Shown here in pieces: positions 1 to 6,462 of a stretch of DNA of 11,629 nucleotides; position 1 is the first letter of the stretch, and each line of letters opens with the position of its first letter. The DNA is from Caldifarciminota bacterium UBA3079 (GTDB lineage Bacteria > Hydrothermota > Tepidihabitantia > Tepidihabitantales > Tepidihabitantaceae). Where the stretch lies: positions 1-11,629 of the forward strand of contig DFBN01000132.1 in NCBI GenBank assembly GCA_002366635.1, given 5' to 3'. A program made the translations under genes and the position numbers. The notes beneath the pieces were generated by a model. That model was not told where the DNA came from, did no database searches, and saw only the letters and a list, made by a program, of their open reading frames with translations.

Positions 1-485
1 TTCTTGTAAGTGCCAGCGGCTACGGTTACGTCTTCTTTAGCTATTACTCTGGCAGTGGTGTTTGAAGTGACCTGCCAGGTTTTGTCTTGTTCAAGAGGTA
101 GAGCAATAGTAATCATGGGATTGGTGTCGTCCTTGGATGAGTAGCTGAGGATTTGCTCATCAGTCTTCTGGACATAGCTGGTGTCAACCCAGGTGAAAGT
201 GGATTCGGCCGGTAACTTCATATGGATGGTTGTGGTGGACACGAATTCGACGACGCCTTCGCCAGTCGTGAGTTTGTCTTCCTTCGTTGCTTCGGTTTCA
301 GTGGTGGATGTCTGTATGGTATCAGTGCCGGCGACCGATGTGGTCATCAGCGCGTAACCTTCATAATTCCAGGTGCTGCCAACACCCATCGGGAAGCAGT
401 CTTCCTTCCCGCCAAAGATGTCACAGTTCGTGGCGAGCAGTACTACAACGAGTAGAGATGCTACAAATAGCAGGCTTTTTTTCAA
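1..485 (-). CDS. Exported/lipoprotein-like protein of unknown function, 5' part only
   Basis: The first 161 or so codons of a minus-strand gene lie here; the 3' end is beyond the left edge. I place the start at TTG (485-483) because a perfect AGGAGG lies five bases upstream and a candidate promoter precedes it. The protein opens with a classic signal sequence: MKKS, then a hydrophobic run to about residue 17, then LLATNC with Cys21. The cysteine suggests a lipoprotein, but the -1 to -3 residues (N, T, A) do not fit a normal lipobox, so signal peptidase I cleavage is also possible. After the signal comes a CFPMGVGSTWNYEG segment, then a Ser/Thr-rich stretch, and later a LPLEQDKTW and VTVAAGTYK pattern. 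I associate these 'FPL..G..W.Y' and 'V.AGTYK' patterns with poorly characterised beta-rich secreted proteins of uncultured bacteria (from memory). Function unknown. The gene is divergent from sucC with no evident link. Confidence 0.75.
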   Translation of the reverse strand, partial: MKKSLLFVASLLVVVLLATNCDIFGGKEDCFPMGVGSTWNYEGYALMTTSVAGTDTIQTSTTETEATKEDKLTTGEGVVEFVSTTTIHMKLPAESTFTWVDTSYVQKTDEQILSYSSKDDTNPMITIALPLEQDKTWQVTSNTTARVIAKEDVTVAAGTYK

Positions 486-490
486 CAGTT

Positions 491-496
491 CCTCCT
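491..496 (-). promoter_or_regulatory. Strong ribosome binding site for the exported-protein gene
   Basis: AGGAGG on the minus strand, five bases before the TTG codon at 485. It fixes the start: there is no ATG nearby, and the signal peptide begins exactly at this TTG. Confidence 0.75.
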
Positions 497-507
497 TTTA
501 GGGAGTA

Positions 508-535
508 AATATAGAGAAAACGTTCGGACAGTCAA
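508..535 (-). promoter_or_regulatory. Sigma70-type promoter for the exported-protein gene
   Basis: On the minus strand, TTGACT (535-530) and TATATT (513-508) are separated by 16 bases. The predicted start of transcription is near 501, leaving a short leader that carries AGGAGG. Hexamers match the consensus at 5/6 each. Assigned by eye. Confidence 0.55.
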
Positions 536-564
536 GCCCGACCGAAACCAGCCTAGGCGTTGGC

Positions 565-592
565 TTGACACCAGCGGGGTTTGGAGTAGAGT
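565..592 (+). promoter_or_regulatory. Candidate promoter of sucCD, near-leaderless
   Basis: TTGACA (565-570), a 16-base spacer, then TAGAGT (587-592), a 4/6 match to the -10 consensus. Transcription would start around 599-600, directly at the sucC ATG (601). This fits the lack of a properly spaced Shine-Dalgarno: the only GGAG is 14 bases upstream of the ATG, inside the promoter. Confidence 0.45.
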
Positions 593-600
593 TCTGGCCT

Positions 601-1740
601 ATGAAAATCCACGAATATCAGGCGAAAGAAATATTCAGAGAGGTCGGAATTCCAGTACCCCGGGAGAAAGTCGCTTCAAGTGCGAAAGAAGCGATGGCGA
701 TTGCCCAGGGACTGGGATTGCCGGTGGTAATTAAGGCCCAGGTTCTGGTTGGGGGCCGGGGCAAGGCCGGCGGAGTAAAGAAGGTTGAGCGACTTGAGGA
801 TGTTGAAGTTATTGCCGGCGAGATTCTGGGGATGAGTATCAAAGGTTTGAAGGTGCGCAAGGTACTGGTTTCAGAGTGTGCTGACATCGAGAAAGAATTC
901 TATCTCGGTTTTATTGTGGACCGGGCGAACCAGTGTCCGGTTTTGATGGCTTCTGCGGCTGGTGGTATTGAAATCGAACAGGTAGCAAAAGAAACTCCAA
1001 AGAAGATTCTAAAGGTTCAAATCGACCCGGGTGCAGGCTTGCTTGGTTTTCAGGCACGGAATATCGGAATGGAACTTCTGGGTAATATAAAGCAGGCTCT
1101 GGCCTTTACCGGGATTGCGCAGAAGCTGTATCGGGTTTTCCTGGAACAGGACTGCTCGCTTATTGAGATAAATCCGCTGGTCAGGCTCAATGACGGTTCG
1201 CTTCTGGCGCTGGATGCCAAAGTCAACTTTGACGACAACGGGCTTTTCCGCCATCGGGATAATGAGGGTTTGCGGGATGTGGATTCTGAGGAACCAAAGG
1301 AAGTTGAAGCGAAACAGGCCGGGCTTTCCTATATCAAGCTCGAGGGGAATGTGGGTTGCGTAGTGAACGGCGCCGGCTTGGCGATGGCGACGATGGATTT
1401 GATAAAACGGTATGGTGGCGAGCCGGCAAATTTCCTTGATGTCGGTGGCTCTTCTTCGCCGGAGAAGATGAAGACCGCGATGAGTATCATCCTCTCAGAC
1501 CCGAATGTGAAAGCGATTCTGGTGAATATCTTCGGCGGGATTACCCGATGTGATGATATTGCCAATGGCCTGTTGCAGGTGGCAAAAGAGATTGACATCA
1601 AGGTGCCAGTTATTGCCCGCCTCACAGGAACCCACTCCGGGAAGGCACTGGAAATTCTTGCCGGGACCAGAGTTCTGCCGGTCAAGACAATGGCTGGGGG
1701 AGTAAAAAAAGCGGTTGAACTTGCTGGAGGCGAAAAGTGA
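601..1740 (+). CDS. sucC: Succinyl-CoA synthetase beta subunit (ADP-forming type likely)
   Basis: Catalyses, with SucD, succinate + NTP + CoA to succinyl-CoA + NDP + Pi, a reversible cytoplasmic TCA-cycle step. The 379-residue length is close to the usual ~388. It opens with the family signature [12 protein letters not shown], followed by the ATP-grasp fold with [10 protein letters not shown] near residue 60. Metal-binding residues appear in EINPL and the following LDAK (N and D). The C-terminal domain has [24 protein letters not shown] and [11 protein letters not shown]. Pro20 is as I recall for the ATP-specific E. coli enzyme, where GTP-specific enzymes have Gln; I therefore favour ADP-forming, moderately. 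ATG 601 is chosen because the family N-terminus begins there; the in-frame TTG at 565 is the candidate -35 box. The gene overlaps sucD by four bases. Confidence 0.97.
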   Translation: MKIHEYQAKEIFREVGIPVPREKVASSAKEAMAIAQGLGLPVVIKAQVLVGGRGKAGGVKKVERLEDVEVIAGEILGMSIKGLKVRKVLVSECADIEKEFYLGFIVDRANQCPVLMASAAGGIEIEQVAKETPKKILKVQIDPGAGLLGFQARNIGMELLGNIKQALAFTGIAQKLYRVFLEQDCSLIEINPLVRLNDGSLLALDAKVNFDDNGLFRHRDNEGLRDVDSEEPKEVEAKQAGLSYIKLEGNVGCVVNGAGLAMATMDLIKRYGGEPANFLDVGGSSSPEKMKTAMSIILSDPNVKAILVNIFGGITRCDDIANGLLQVAKEIDIKVPVIARLTGTHSGKALEILAGTRVLPVKTMAGGVKKAVELAGGEK

Positions 1741-2606
1741 GTATTTTCATTGACAGAAATACAAGGGTTATCGTTCAAGGCATTACCGGCCGGGATGGTA
1801 GTTTCCATGCCCGGGCAATGAGGGAATACGGGACCCAGGTTGTCGGTGGCGTCACCCCGGGTAAGGGTGGAGAAGAAGTTGACGGGATACCGGTATTCAA
1901 TTCGGTTGAACAGGCGGTCAAAGAGACCCATGCCAATAGTTCGATAATCTTTGTTCCAGCCCGATTTGCTACTGATGCACTTTTTGAAGCGATTGCCGCA
2001 GAACTGGAACTGGTGGTATGCATTGCCGAGGGAATTCCTACGCTGGATATGGTGCGGGTGCTTGATTATGCCAAGGGCAAAAAGACCAGGGTTCTTGGAC
2101 CGAACTGCCCGGGCGGGATTTCACCAGGCAAGGCCAAGCTCGGGATAATGCCTGCGGCAAGTTTCAAACAGGGCTGTGTCGGAGTCGTTTCCCGCTCCGG
2201 CACTTTGACTTATGAGATTGCCAGTCATACCGCAGAGTTTGGTCAGTCGACAGTTATAGGGATTGGCGGCGACCCGGTAATCGGCACGAATTTTATTGAC
2301 TGCCTGGAGATGTTCGAGCAGGACCCGGAAACAAAGGCAATTGTGATGGTGGGCGAAATTGGTGGCACTGACGAAGAGCGGGCCGCCGAGTTTGTGAAGG
2401 AAAGGGTTAAGAAACCTGTGCTCGGGTTCATTGCTGGCCAGACCGCGCCACCGGGTAAACGGATGGGACATGCCGGTGCGATTATCTCCGGAGGTTCGGG
2501 AACCGCTGAGGGAAAGGTCAAGGCCCTTGAAGCGGCCGGAATCGAAGTTGTTTACGAACCCGAGGAAGTGGCTGAAAAGCTTAAGGAGAAACTAACCGAT
2601 TTATAG
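1737..2606 (+). CDS. sucD: Succinyl-CoA synthetase alpha subunit
   Basis: Partner of SucC; it binds CoA and carries the phosphohistidine that shuttles phosphate between succinyl-phosphate and NDP. At 289 residues it matches the usual family length exactly. The N-terminal Rossmann CoA-binding domain has [13 protein letters not shown] (about residues 13-25) and GGVTPGKGG. The middle has [16 protein letters not shown] and the [11 protein letters not shown] loop. The active-site histidine is His245 in [10 protein letters not shown]. It starts at GTG 1737, overlapping the sucC stop (GTGA), with GGAGG six bases upstream, so translation is probably coupled. It ends six bases before the convergent oxidoreductase gamma gene. 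The neighbouring 2-oxoglutarate:ferredoxin oxidoreductase-type genes act on the same intermediate, succinyl-CoA. Confidence 0.97.
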   Translation: MSIFIDRNTRVIVQGITGRDGSFHARAMREYGTQVVGGVTPGKGGEEVDGIPVFNSVEQAVKETHANSSIIFVPARFATDALFEAIAAELELVVCIAEGIPTLDMVRVLDYAKGKKTRVLGPNCPGGISPGKAKLGIMPAASFKQGCVGVVSRSGTLTYEIASHTAEFGQSTVIGIGGDPVIGTNFIDCLEMFEQDPETKAIVMVGEIGGTDEERAAEFVKERVKKPVLGFIAGQTAPPGKRMGHAGAIISGGSGTAEGKVKALEAAGIEVVYEPEEVAEKLKEKLTDL

Positions 2607-2612
2607 ATTGAC

Positions 2613-3164
2613 TTAAGTTTGGGGTGAGTGGGAGAGTTTTTCGAGTCCAAGTTCGTATCCTTTTTCCATAGCCACGAGGTTTGTTTTGATAAACCGGTCC
2701 GGGACCATACCGGGCAGGGCCTTGCGCAAGGCTTCTTGGGGCACGATTTTGGTTACAGCGTCCATAAACCCCAGCATTACCATATTGGCAAATATCCGGT
2801 TACCCATTTCTTCGCCTATGCGGGTGGCGAGCACGGTATACTGTCGGATTTTCTTCCGGGGCGGGTGGGGCCGGACAAGGTCTTTTTCAATCAGCAGGAT
2901 GCCGTCTTCCTTCAAGTTGTGTTCGAACTTGTCATATGCTTCCTGAGACATCGTTACCAAAATGTCAGGTTGGGTCAGATAAGGGTAAAGGATTCTCTGC
3001 TCAGAAACGATAAGCTGAGCTGAGCAGGCACCACCGCGGGCTTCAGGTCCGAAGCTCTGGGTCAAAGTGGCGTGCTTGTTGTCAAATATTGATGCTGCCC
3101 TGCCTAGAACTAACCCCATCCGAATGATGCCCTGGCCTCCGAAACCGGAAAACTTAATCTCCAT
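2613..3164 (-). CDS. korC: 2-oxoacid:ferredoxin oxidoreductase gamma subunit, copy 1 (2-oxoglutarate likely)
   Basis: Gamma subunit of a four-subunit CoA-dependent 2-oxoacid:ferredoxin oxidoreductase. The family uses this domain for CoA handling and complex assembly. The 183-residue protein begins MEIKFSGFGGQG and carries GFGGQG (7-12) and QSFGPEARGG (36-45), the two signatures of this domain; the rest follows the usual ~180-residue fold. ATG 3164 is chosen because it precedes the conserved strand directly and has AAGG a few bases upstream. Longer in-frame starts would add residues lying deep within the beta gene. It overlaps the beta gene by 11 bases and is last in its operon. Its stop is six bases from that of sucD. 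The 2-oxoglutarate assignment rests on the sucCD neighbourhood; no residue visible here proves it. Confidence 0.93.
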   Translation of the reverse strand: MEIKFSGFGGQGIIRMGLVLGRAASIFDNKHATLTQSFGPEARGGACSAQLIVSEQRILYPYLTQPDILVTMSQEAYDKFEHNLKEDGILLIEKDLVRPHPPRKKIRQYTVLATRIGEEMGNRIFANMVMLGFMDAVTKIVPQEALRKALPGMVPDRFIKTNLVAMEKGYELGLEKLSHSPQT

Positions 3165-4053
3165 TTTTCCCTTGCATCGGTCCCTGATATGGAACATAAC
3201 GGTCGCCTAAGGCCTCGCTCAGGGACTTTGTCATGGTATCTGAGTAGGTTGGCTTTTCCTTGTCCACGAATTTGCCGACGATGAGCCGGCCCTGAAATGT
3301 GATGTCGCATTTTCGAGTATTGATGCCATTTCTGATTTCTGAGTTTTCATGGTAGTACTTCAGCAGGTCAAGACCGTCTCCCAACCGGTTGCGCCGTGCA
3401 TAGACCGTGGAACAGGGCGAGATGACCTCGATGAAGCTGAATCCCTTGTGGTGTAATGCTTCAAGGATTGAATTGGTCAGATGTCTGACATGGAGGGCGG
3501 TCCAGCGTGCTACATAGGTTGCGCCACATGAGTCAACAAGGAAAGGAACATTGAACGGGTGTTCGAAACTTCCGTAAGGCGCAGTAGTCATGCGGGCCTT
3601 TTCCGGAGTAGTGGGGCCAAATTGACCACCAGTCATCGCATAGTTAAAGTTGTTGATACCGATGACGGTTAAATCTATATTGCGCCGAGCGGCATGGATT
3701 AAATGGTTTCCTCCGATGGCTATCAGGTCACCGTCGCCAGAAAACAGCACTACTTTGAGTTTGGGGTTGGCCAGCTTGAGCCCGGTTGCAAAGGGTATGG
3801 CCCGGCCATGGGTGGTATGGAAAGAGTCCAGGTTTACATAACCAGCGGCCCTGCCAGAACAACCGATACCGGAGACAACCGCGATGTTCTGGCGGGGGAT
3901 ACCGCTCTTTTTGATTGCGTGGAGCATGCAATTGAGTGCGGTGCCGAGCCCGCAAGTCGGGCACCAGATATGGGGAATCCTGTCCATACGGAGATAATCC
4001 TCAAGCGGATGGTGTTCATTTCGGTCCAGAAACGGGGTTCCAAGTCTGCTCAT
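3154..4053 (-). CDS. korB: 2-oxoacid:ferredoxin oxidoreductase beta subunit, copy 1 (2-oxoglutarate likely)
   Basis: Binds thiamine diphosphate and, by family knowledge, the [4Fe-4S] cluster that takes electrons from the substrate adduct. In 299 residues I see the CPTC pair (Cys31, Cys34), GIGCSG (Cys65) and a late cysteine in SPCSTVY (Cys214), together the four expected ligands. HGRAIPFATG begins at residue 82. The TDP/Mg motif is GDGDLIAIGGNH (106-117), followed by NNFNYAMTGGQ. Usual beta subunits read CPGC, so the Thr in CPTC is a small variation. Compared with the second copy it has about 12 extra N-terminal residues before the CPxC pair and a longer C-terminus. ATG 4053 overlaps the alpha stop by four bases (ATGA) and follows AAGGAG, so translation is coupled. 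Confidence 0.95.
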   Translation of the reverse strand: MSRLGTPFLDRNEHHPLEDYLRMDRIPHIWCPTCGLGTALNCMLHAIKKSGIPRQNIAVVSGIGCSGRAAGYVNLDSFHTTHGRAIPFATGLKLANPKLKVVLFSGDGDLIAIGGNHLIHAARRNIDLTVIGINNFNYAMTGGQFGPTTPEKARMTTAPYGSFEHPFNVPFLVDSCGATYVARWTALHVRHLTNSILEALHHKGFSFIEVISPCSTVYARRNRLGDGLDLLKYYHENSEIRNGINTRKCDITFQGRLIVGKFVDKEKPTYSDTMTKSLSEALGDRYVPYQGPMQGKNGD

Positions 4054-5207
4054 CTGGCTCCTTCAATGATTGCCTTGAGTATATCATTCGGGTCATGAAC
4101 CCAGCCACCATAGTGGGGAACCAGTTTTGTCTTGCACATACCTTTGGCACAACGCTCAAGCGCAAGATAGACTTGGCCCTGGTTGATTTCGGGCATCACC
4201 AGGCATTTTGTCTTTTTCGCCAGTTCGACGATGCGCTTTTCTGGAAACGGCCAGACTGTAATGAGCCTCAAGGAACCGACTTTGACGCCTTTTTTACGGG
4301 CATCGGCAATAGCCTTGGTAGCGACCCGGTAACTGATGCCATAGGAAACTACTATCACATCGGCATCCTCGGTTTCTTCTTCTTTGAGAATGATGATTTT
4401 ATCAGCGTTGTCCTTAATCTTCCGAACCAGCCGTCCGACGCATTGTTTCTGACATGCGGGGTTGATAACCGGGTAGCCACGCTGGTCATGGGTGAGACCG
4501 GTGATGTGAAACCGGTAATCATCGCCGGTTTTGACCATCGGCGGGACACCATCCTTTGCCGGCACATAGGGTCGATACTTTTCTTTTGCACCTCGGTACC
4601 AGCGCCGGTGTTGCACTTTGATTTTGCCGAGCGCGGGAACAACCACCTTTTCGGTCATATGGCCAACGCACTCATCCATCATCAACAGTACTGGAACCCG
4701 GTATTTTTCCGAGAGGTTAAAGCAGGTAATGGTTAAATCGAAGCATTCCTGAGGCGAAGACGGGGAAAGTGCAATAATTTCATAATCTCCATGCGAACCC
4801 CAACGTGCCTGCATCATGTCTTGCTGGCCGGTGAGTGTCGGAAGGCCGGTTGACGGACCACCTCGCTGAACATTTACGACAATGCAAGGGGTTTCGGTCA
4901 TAGCACCCAGGCCGATGTTTTCCTGCATAAGAGAAAATCCAGGGCCGGATGTGACGGTCATCGATTTGGTTCCGGCCCAGGCCGCCCCCAGTATCGCGGC
5001 CATGGAGCCCAGTTCATCTTCCATCTGGACAAAGACGCCACCGATCAGAGGGAACCGGAGGGCGATTCGTTCTGCTACCTCAGTTGATGGAGTTATCGGG
5101 TAGCCGGCAAAAAAGCGGCAGCCGACCGCAATTGCGCCTTCAGCACAGGCAAAGTCACCGTCCCAGTAATGAGCACCGGTCAGAACCGCAGGGGTGTTAC
5201 TTTTCAC
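4050..5207 (-). CDS. korA: 2-oxoacid:ferredoxin oxidoreductase alpha subunit, copy 1 (2-oxoglutarate likely)
   Basis: Alpha subunit forming the active site with the beta subunit. The 385-residue protein has domain I with AGYPITPSTE (YPITPS at 36-41), the QMEDELGS segment whose acidic residue contacts the thiamine ring in related enzymes, and TSGPGFSLMQE. The substrate-side loop reads RGGPSTGLPT (115-124). The C-terminal domain has PEINQGQ near residue 335, typical of KorA. The PSTGLPT loop is the form I associate with 2-oxoglutarate and related 2-oxoacid enzymes, and sucCD next door supports 2-oxoglutarate. The start is GTG 5207, which overlaps the end of the ferredoxin-subunit gene by 11 bases and has AAGG upstream. 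The order after it is beta, then gamma. Pyruvate is unlikely because the subunit layout is of the KGOR/VOR type. Confidence 0.95.
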   Translation of the reverse strand: MKSNTPAVLTGAHYWDGDFACAEGAIAVGCRFFAGYPITPSTEVAERIALRFPLIGGVFVQMEDELGSMAAILGAAWAGTKSMTVTSGPGFSLMQENIGLGAMTETPCIVVNVQRGGPSTGLPTLTGQQDMMQARWGSHGDYEIIALSPSSPQECFDLTITCFNLSEKYRVPVLLMMDECVGHMTEKVVVPALGKIKVQHRRWYRGAKEKYRPYVPAKDGVPPMVKTGDDYRFHITGLTHDQRGYPVINPACQKQCVGRLVRKIKDNADKIIILKEEETEDADVIVVSYGISYRVATKAIADARKKGVKVGSLRLITVWPFPEKRIVELAKKTKCLVMPEINQGQVYLALERCAKGMCKTKLVPHYGGWVHDPNDILKAIIEGAR

Positions 5208-5490
5208 TGGTGACCTTCTGTTGTTTTTCAGGTTCTTCTACAGGTGTGCTCCAGATTGCAAAATCCGGGCAGATCGTTTCGCACAAACCGCAGTTTACAC
5301 ACGCTTCGGGGTGAACTACTGTTGGCGGATGGTATCCTTTACGGTTAAAGTGGGTTGAAACCTCCAGCACTTGGCGTGGGCAGTAGGTAATGCAGAAACC
5401 GCATCCCTTGCAGCGGTCGATAACAATATGAACCTCGCCATGGGGTGGCTTGACTCGGTCTGTATCCAGCGGCTTACGCCAGTATTTCAT
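5197..5490 (-). CDS. korD: Ferredoxin-like (delta) subunit of oxidoreductase copy 1
   Basis: Small 2x[4Fe-4S] subunit that carries electrons between the catalytic core and soluble ferredoxin. The 97-residue protein has two complete cluster motifs: CKGCGFCITYCP (Cys27, 30, 33, 37) and CVNCGLCETICP (Cys64, 67, 70, 74). The tail is acidic then polar (PVEEPEKQQK). I place the start at ATG 5490. An upstream in-frame TTG (5523) would encode residues overlapping the -10 box at 5515-5510, so it should lie outside the transcript. First gene of the minus-strand D-A-B-C operon. The expected leader is only about 13 bases, without a clear Shine-Dalgarno. Confidence 0.92.
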   Translation of the reverse strand: MKYWRKPLDTDRVKPPHGEVHIVIDRCKGCGFCITYCPRQVLEVSTHFNRKGYHPPTVVHPEACVNCGLCETICPDFAIWSTPVEEPEKQQKVTSEK

Positions 5491-5509
5491 CTCAATAATG
5501 AAGGCAGCA

Positions 5510-5537
5510 ATTATATGCCACAAAAATCAAGCGTCAA
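5510..5537 (-). promoter_or_regulatory. Promoter of oxidoreductase operon 1
   Basis: On the minus strand, TTGACG (537-532 of the 5,000s, i.e. 5537-5532), 16 bases, then a perfect TATAAT (5515-5510). The predicted transcription start is about 5503, 13 bases before the ATG at 5490. This is the best consensus match in the window. Confidence 0.65.
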
Positions 5538-5636
5538 GTTCAGGGTTGGATGCAATATTGTTGCCACAAAAGCCGGTTCTTTTTCGGTTCAGACCAGCAC
5601 GACTTTGTAGAATACCCTGGTTTCCTAAAGGATGTC

Positions 5637-5664
5637 TTGACAATTGTGTCTGGTTTGTTACAAC
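5637..5664 (+). promoter_or_regulatory. Promoter of the deaminase/oxidoreductase-2 operon, near-leaderless
   Basis: Perfect TTGACA (5637-5642), 16 bases, then TACAAC (5659-5664, 4/6). A TG dinucleotide at 5656-5657 forms an extended -10. Transcription would begin near 5671-5673, placing the GTG at 5674 at or within about three bases of the 5' end. Confidence 0.5.
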
Positions 5665-5673
5665 TTCCGGCTT

Positions 5674-6180
5674 GTGAGCGAAAATAATCTCAAGTTTCTA
5701 GAAACCGTTGCTTCGGACCGCGGGGCGATGAAGTTGGCAATCGAGGCCGCTTGGGAAGGGATAAAGAAAGGGCAGTCTCCCTTTGGAAGTTGCATCGTGA
5801 AGAACGGTCGGGTTCTGGCTTGCGCACATAACGGGGTTTGGGAATCAACTAATCCTACTTCTCATTCCGAGATGAATGCAATTCAGGGGGCTTGCCGCAT
5901 GCTTGGGACGATCGACCTCTCTGGGTGTGTGCTTTTTGCAACCTGCGAACCGTGTCCGATGTGCTATTCGGCTGCACACTGGGCAAGAATTTCCAAGATT
6001 GTTTTCGGTGCAAAAATCAAAGATGCTCAACTGGCTGGGTTCAATGAAATGGAAATTCCGGCCGAGCGGATGAAAGAAATGTCGGAAGATAAAATTGAGT
6101 TTGTTTCCGGCTTCATGGAAAAGGAATGCCGGAGGCTTTTCTCAACTTGGTACGAGCTGGGTAAAGGCAAACCATATTGA
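5674..6180 (+). CDS. Guanine deaminase-like nucleoside/nucleobase deaminase
   Basis: Zinc-dependent cytidine-deaminase-fold enzyme of 168 residues. The zinc site and catalytic acid are visible as HSE (His64, Glu66; most relatives have HAE) and CEPCPMC (Cys94, Cys97). PFGSCIVKNG (36-45) is the usual N-terminal strand pair. The AAHWAR segment after the PCxxC site, the AGF stretch and the C-terminal F..W......Y end resemble Bacillus-type guanine deaminase (guanine to xanthine) more than the tRNA editor TadA, whose site usually reads PCxMCxGA. GTG 5674 is preferred because of the promoter; ATG 5728 would remove 18 residues. It is 18 bases upstream of the second ferredoxin-subunit gene and almost certainly co-transcribed with it. 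No biochemical link to 2-oxoacid oxidation is evident. The substrate is inferred from resemblance only. Confidence 0.85.
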   Translation: MSENNLKFLETVASDRGAMKLAIEAAWEGIKKGQSPFGSCIVKNGRVLACAHNGVWESTNPTSHSEMNAIQGACRMLGTIDLSGCVLFATCEPCPMCYSAAHWARISKIVFGAKIKDAQLAGFNEMEIPAERMKEMSEDKIEFVSGFMEKECRRLFSTWYELGKGKPY

Positions 6181-6185
6181 TTTCT

Positions 6186-6190
6186 GGAGG
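6186..6190 (+). promoter_or_regulatory. Ribosome binding site for ferredoxin subunit 2
   Basis: GGAGG eight bases upstream of GTG 6199, in the 18-base gap after the deaminase stop. It supports the GTG as start, giving a protein that begins MKKFLRE. Confidence 0.7.
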
Positions 6191-6198
6191 AGTGGCTG

Positions 6199-6459
6199 GT
6201 GAAGAAGTTTCTGCGTGAGAAGCCAGTTGATTTGACTACGTCGGCAGGCCATCATTTCACAATCATCAGGCATTTCTGCAAAGGTTGCAGGATTTGTGTT
6301 GAGTTTTGCCCGACCGGAACCCTGGATTTGGATGAGGAATTCAAGGTTACCGTCGCGCATCCGGAAAAGTGCATCGGCTGCCGGCGGTGTGAATTGATGT
6401 GCCCCGATTTAGCGATATATGTGAAGAAAGCGTTAAGGAAACAGACAGCCAAGAAATAG
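6199..6459 (+). CDS. Ferredoxin-like (delta) subunit of oxidoreductase copy 2
   Basis: Paralogue of the copy 1 ferredoxin subunit, 86 residues, with two intact [4Fe-4S] motifs: CKGCRICVEFCP (Cys27, 30, 33, 37) and CIGCRRCELMCP (Cys58, 61, 64, 68). The first four cysteines sit at the same residue numbers as in copy 1, but the linker between clusters is shorter by six residues. The tail is strongly basic (VKKALRKQTAKK), whereas copy 1 ends acidic/polar, so the docking partner could differ. GTG 6199 is backed by GGAGG. The alpha gene follows after three bases. Role: electron transfer from the catalytic alpha/beta core. Confidence 0.93.
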   Translation: MKKFLREKPVDLTTSAGHHFTIIRHFCKGCRICVEFCPTGTLDLDEEFKVTVAHPEKCIGCRRCELMCPDLAIYVKKALRKQTAKK

Positions 6460-6462
6460 GAT

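Noticed and set aside
222..508. Two plus-strand open frames opposite the exported-protein gene
   Set aside because: The minus-strand reading gives a signal peptide, a perfect Shine-Dalgarno and a promoter; the plus frames give no coherent protein.
565..600. N-terminal extension of SucC from TTG 565
   Set aside because: The family N-terminus starts at the ATG at 601, and the TTG forms part of the likely -35 box.
1329..1931. 200-codon minus-strand open frame across sucC/sucD
   Set aside because: Antisense to two strongly conserved genes, with low-complexity Pro/Ser/Thr-rich composition and no recognisable domain; a shadow frame.
2590..2625. Bidirectional terminator between sucD and korC
   Set aside because: Only a tiny palindrome (ACTTAAGT) and a five-base AAACT/AGTTT pair are present; too weak and lacking a T-run.
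3936..4736. 266-codon plus-strand open frame opposite the alpha/beta genes of copy 1
   Set aside because: Lies wholly antisense to conserved korA/korB sequence and shows no domain; a shadow frame despite its length.
5491..5523. Longer start (TTG 5523) for ferredoxin subunit 1
   Set aside because: These codons overlap the TATAAT box, so they would lie upstream of the transcript.
5674..6180. Assignment as tRNA adenosine deaminase TadA
   Set aside because: The zinc-site context (PCPMCYSAAHWAR) and the C-terminal aromatic tail fit guanine deaminase-type enzymes better; not fully excluded.
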